64,000 bases of DNA from Prostheceraeus crozeri (taxonomy: Eukaryota; Platyhelminthes; Polycladida; Euryleptidae). Shown piece by piece: positions 62,162-64,000 of this stretch. Below the pieces are notes generated by a model. It made no database searches, was not told where the DNA came from, and worked only from the letters and a program-made list of their open reading frames with translations. Location: contig CAJQUW010009248.1 of the NCBI GenBank assembly GCA_907163375.1, positions 62,001 to 126,000 on the forward strand, read 5' to 3'. The position numbers and the translations under genes are program-made. Within the stretch, counting starts at the first letter, position 1, and every line of letters begins with the position of its first letter.

Positions 62162-63590
62162 TTATGCTAAGACGTCTCCTGAATGTGGTAGTGTGGGTTT
62201 AATTCTTTTGGGTGGTGGTATGCCTGTATCAGGATGTCCATGTGGAAGAGATATGTTGTGTTCTAACCAGCACCTCTTATCCTCCCATGCTGAAAGCGCC
62301 CGTTTCCTAAAAGTATGAGTTTTGATCTCATGCGACTTAGATTTTAAGATTGTCAGATTGACAAACGTTATATTTTTATTTCTATAGGCTCCCTTGAAAT
62401 TTTTATGTTTCATATTAGAGACCAATGATCTTGATATGCCTTTAGCGCGCTTAATGCTATCATCACTATCCTTTAATTTCATAGAATACATTTTAGGGCG
62501 GAGGAGAATCATTTCAGCTATCTCCTTCCCTGCTGTCTCATCCTTAAAACAACCAAGTTTGGCCTTATTTTTGATGGAGTATAGTGGATGATCAGTAGGA
62601 TAATTTGATGTATCAAAATATCTTTCTAAAGATTTTCCTACTTCATTAAAATTTAAATCTTTTTGAGTGGTAATACCTAAGAAGAAACTATCTGTGTCAC
62701 CACCCAACAAACGAACCTCTTTTACGAGAGGACACGGTTTTAGTATTTTATAGAAGAGTTGATACATTTCAAGCTTGGAGTAATCTAGTACAGCTTCACC
62801 AATATAGATGGGTTTGCACAACTCAACTTCAGATTTTATCATTTTAACACCTATAAGGTCCTCATCGATAATGTCTCTATCGATGAATAGAGGTGATGAG
62901 GTCAATTTGTGATACTTTTGATCATCATTAACTAGTTTGTAGTTTACGCGCTTTCTAACATCCTCCATCGTCTTACCAAATAGACTGTTGTTCTTATATT
63001 TATAAAAATCTTTTTCAAAATTATTTTGGGCTAGTGCACGTTTCTGGCTGTTGCTATCAATATATGGTTTGAGGAAGGCTTTCTGTCTAAATTTAATAAT
63101 GCGGTGAACTCTTTTTAAAATCATTCCCATTTCTAAATAAAATTTTAAGATGCTAAAGTGGACTAGATAGTTTTCCTTATCATACTGGGTGAGTAAAAGT
63201 TTGCGGCAAGGCTTATAGTCGGGTTGACCGCATGATTCTAAATCTTTATGAAATTGTTTCATAAAGTCGGAAAACATATCTTTACTCACTTCACCTGATT
63301 CGCGTGCGAGTGGAAAAACTACGGTTTTATGTTTAATATTATTTGGATAGATTAGATCTATCTCAAAATAATATCCCCAATCACCTTCATCTGGGATTGC
63401 TAGTATGTTAGAAGGGTTGGCGAAATGCTGAATTTCACTATCATCTAACCAGCTAAACTCAGAGTGAGGGAGTGGTTTGGATAGTGAACTACCATATAAA
63501 TTATTTTGGTCATAATACTTAAGATGAGTCTGATCATTACCTACTGTTTCAGATTTTAACCTATGTTTATTTACAAATGTGAGACCACCG
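62162..63590 (-). pseudogene. Polinton DNA polymerase B, C-terminal part (copy B, 5'-truncated)
   Basis: The frame is open and holds YDQNNLYGSSLSKPLPHSEF (motif A region), NNFEKDFYKYKNNSLFG (motif B) and LLGGDTDSFFLGI (motif C). Exonuclease, zinc fingers and N-terminal domain are absent. Upstream of RGGLTFVNKH the frame continues for about 30 codons into sequence unrelated to copy A, up to Met 63682. The gene cannot make a full polymerase. Its C-terminal part is free of the breaks in copy A, which makes those breaks easy to place. Confidence 0.88.
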
Positions 63591-63594
63591 CGCT

Positions 63595-64000
63595 TTTTAA
63601 ATAAAAATTTTGAGTTGCCTCCCATTTTGTAACTTATGTATCTGTAAAGGAAGGATGAAATAGAATTACTAACAGGCGACATTGACAGTCATTTTTATAA
63701 TCATACAGCTAAATTGTGAGATTGGTGGAAAGTGTCGAACCTTTGAATCCGTTGCAGGCATTACTCAGAGGGGATCTTATCCCAACTCTAAGGCCTCGGC
63801 CCACAAATCCAACCTCCCGCGGACAGAGCGTGCGTCATATCACTGTGTTGGTATTCGGACCCCGATTTTGACATGAAAACCAGTGGATTGTTTACAAAGG
63901 TTGCAAATTCCAAGCCGAAGCTCGCCTCCCACAACTTTATAAAGGTCTTTATTGAAATCAGAAGGTTTGAAAACCCCGAAAATTGCTAAAACTAGTGAAT
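63595..64000. other. DNA beyond the Polinton B break
   Basis: No similarity to the copy A left arm and no recognised gene. Local G+C is higher around 63780-63870. Confidence 0.5.

Larger units (their letters stand above)
48878..63590. mobile_element. Polinton/Maverick element, copy B (right part missing)
   Basis: Begins AGTAGTAAGCAAGTGAC at 48878, the same terminal nonamer as copy A. Genes from the spliced DNA-binding protein to the polymerase follow in the same order as in A but on the opposite strand, so the two copies face each other. Homology to A stops inside the polymerase at about 63590. The terminal repeat and left arm on that side are absent. Coding sequences differ from A by few substitutions, while the terminal regions differ much more. 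Confidence 0.9.

Noticed and set aside
62020-62202. Forward frame with CGHIFTRKKQSH, resembling the polymerase zinc finger
   Set aside because: The DNA is the convergent spacer also present in copy A at 28753-28931, where the frame is not kept. The likeness is chance.
1-64000. CRISPR arrays, bacterial operons or ribosomal RNA genes
   Set aside because: No regularly spaced short repeats with unique spacers and no rRNA-like sequence; promoters, introns and transposons are of animal type.

Overview
The window is metazoan nuclear DNA, probably from an invertebrate: A+T-rich, intron-poor here, with no recognisable complete host gene. It is dominated by decayed transposable elements: CR1/Jockey-like LINEs, a mariner-type element, a hAT element, foldback/MITE elements, tRNA-derived SINEs and a piggyBac remnant. 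The species cannot be fixed from the sequence.

The main content is two copies of one Polinton/Maverick (adintovirus-like) element in opposite orientation. Copy A runs from 20219 to 41859 (about 21.6 kb). It has terminal inverted repeats of about 650-690 bp starting AGTAGTAAG and a 6-bp target duplication with one mismatch (TACTGA/TACTCA). Copy B starts at 48878 with the same terminal motif and is cut off inside its DNA polymerase gene at about 63590, where unrelated DNA begins. A has a left arm with a coiled-coil gene, a small acidic-protein gene and a zinc-finger/protein-primed DNA polymerase. From the opposite end, a compact reverse-strand gene train runs: spliced putative DNA-binding protein, small RING-like protein, DEDD-type exonuclease, a conserved 136-aa protein, membrane RING protein, basic virion-core protein, FtsK/HerA packaging ATPase, a conserved 230-aa protein, Cys-rich mini-protein, DDE integrase with chromodomain, pVI/pX-like minor capsid protein, major capsid protein and adenain-like protease. 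It ends with two paralogous virion-like proteins sharing a G-x-WEVG motif. A short opposing cluster encodes two paralogous PC4-like small proteins and a protein that closely resembles TATA-binding protein (TBP).

Neither copy is intact, but the breaks differ. A keeps the integrase, exonuclease, TBP-like and 516-aa genes. B keeps the capsid, core, membrane-RING and second PC4-like genes. Comparing the two shows which reading frames are real.

The points most worth a second look are: the TBP-like gene, partly overprinted by a PC4-like gene; a start codon followed at once by a splice donor, with two acceptors that would feed two different proteins; stop-start overlaps along the capsid operon-like train; and the poly-C-punctuated, rearranged terminal repeats. 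The left flank (1-20 kb) and the spacer (41.9-48.9 kb) hold older nested transposons with several clear target-site duplications.
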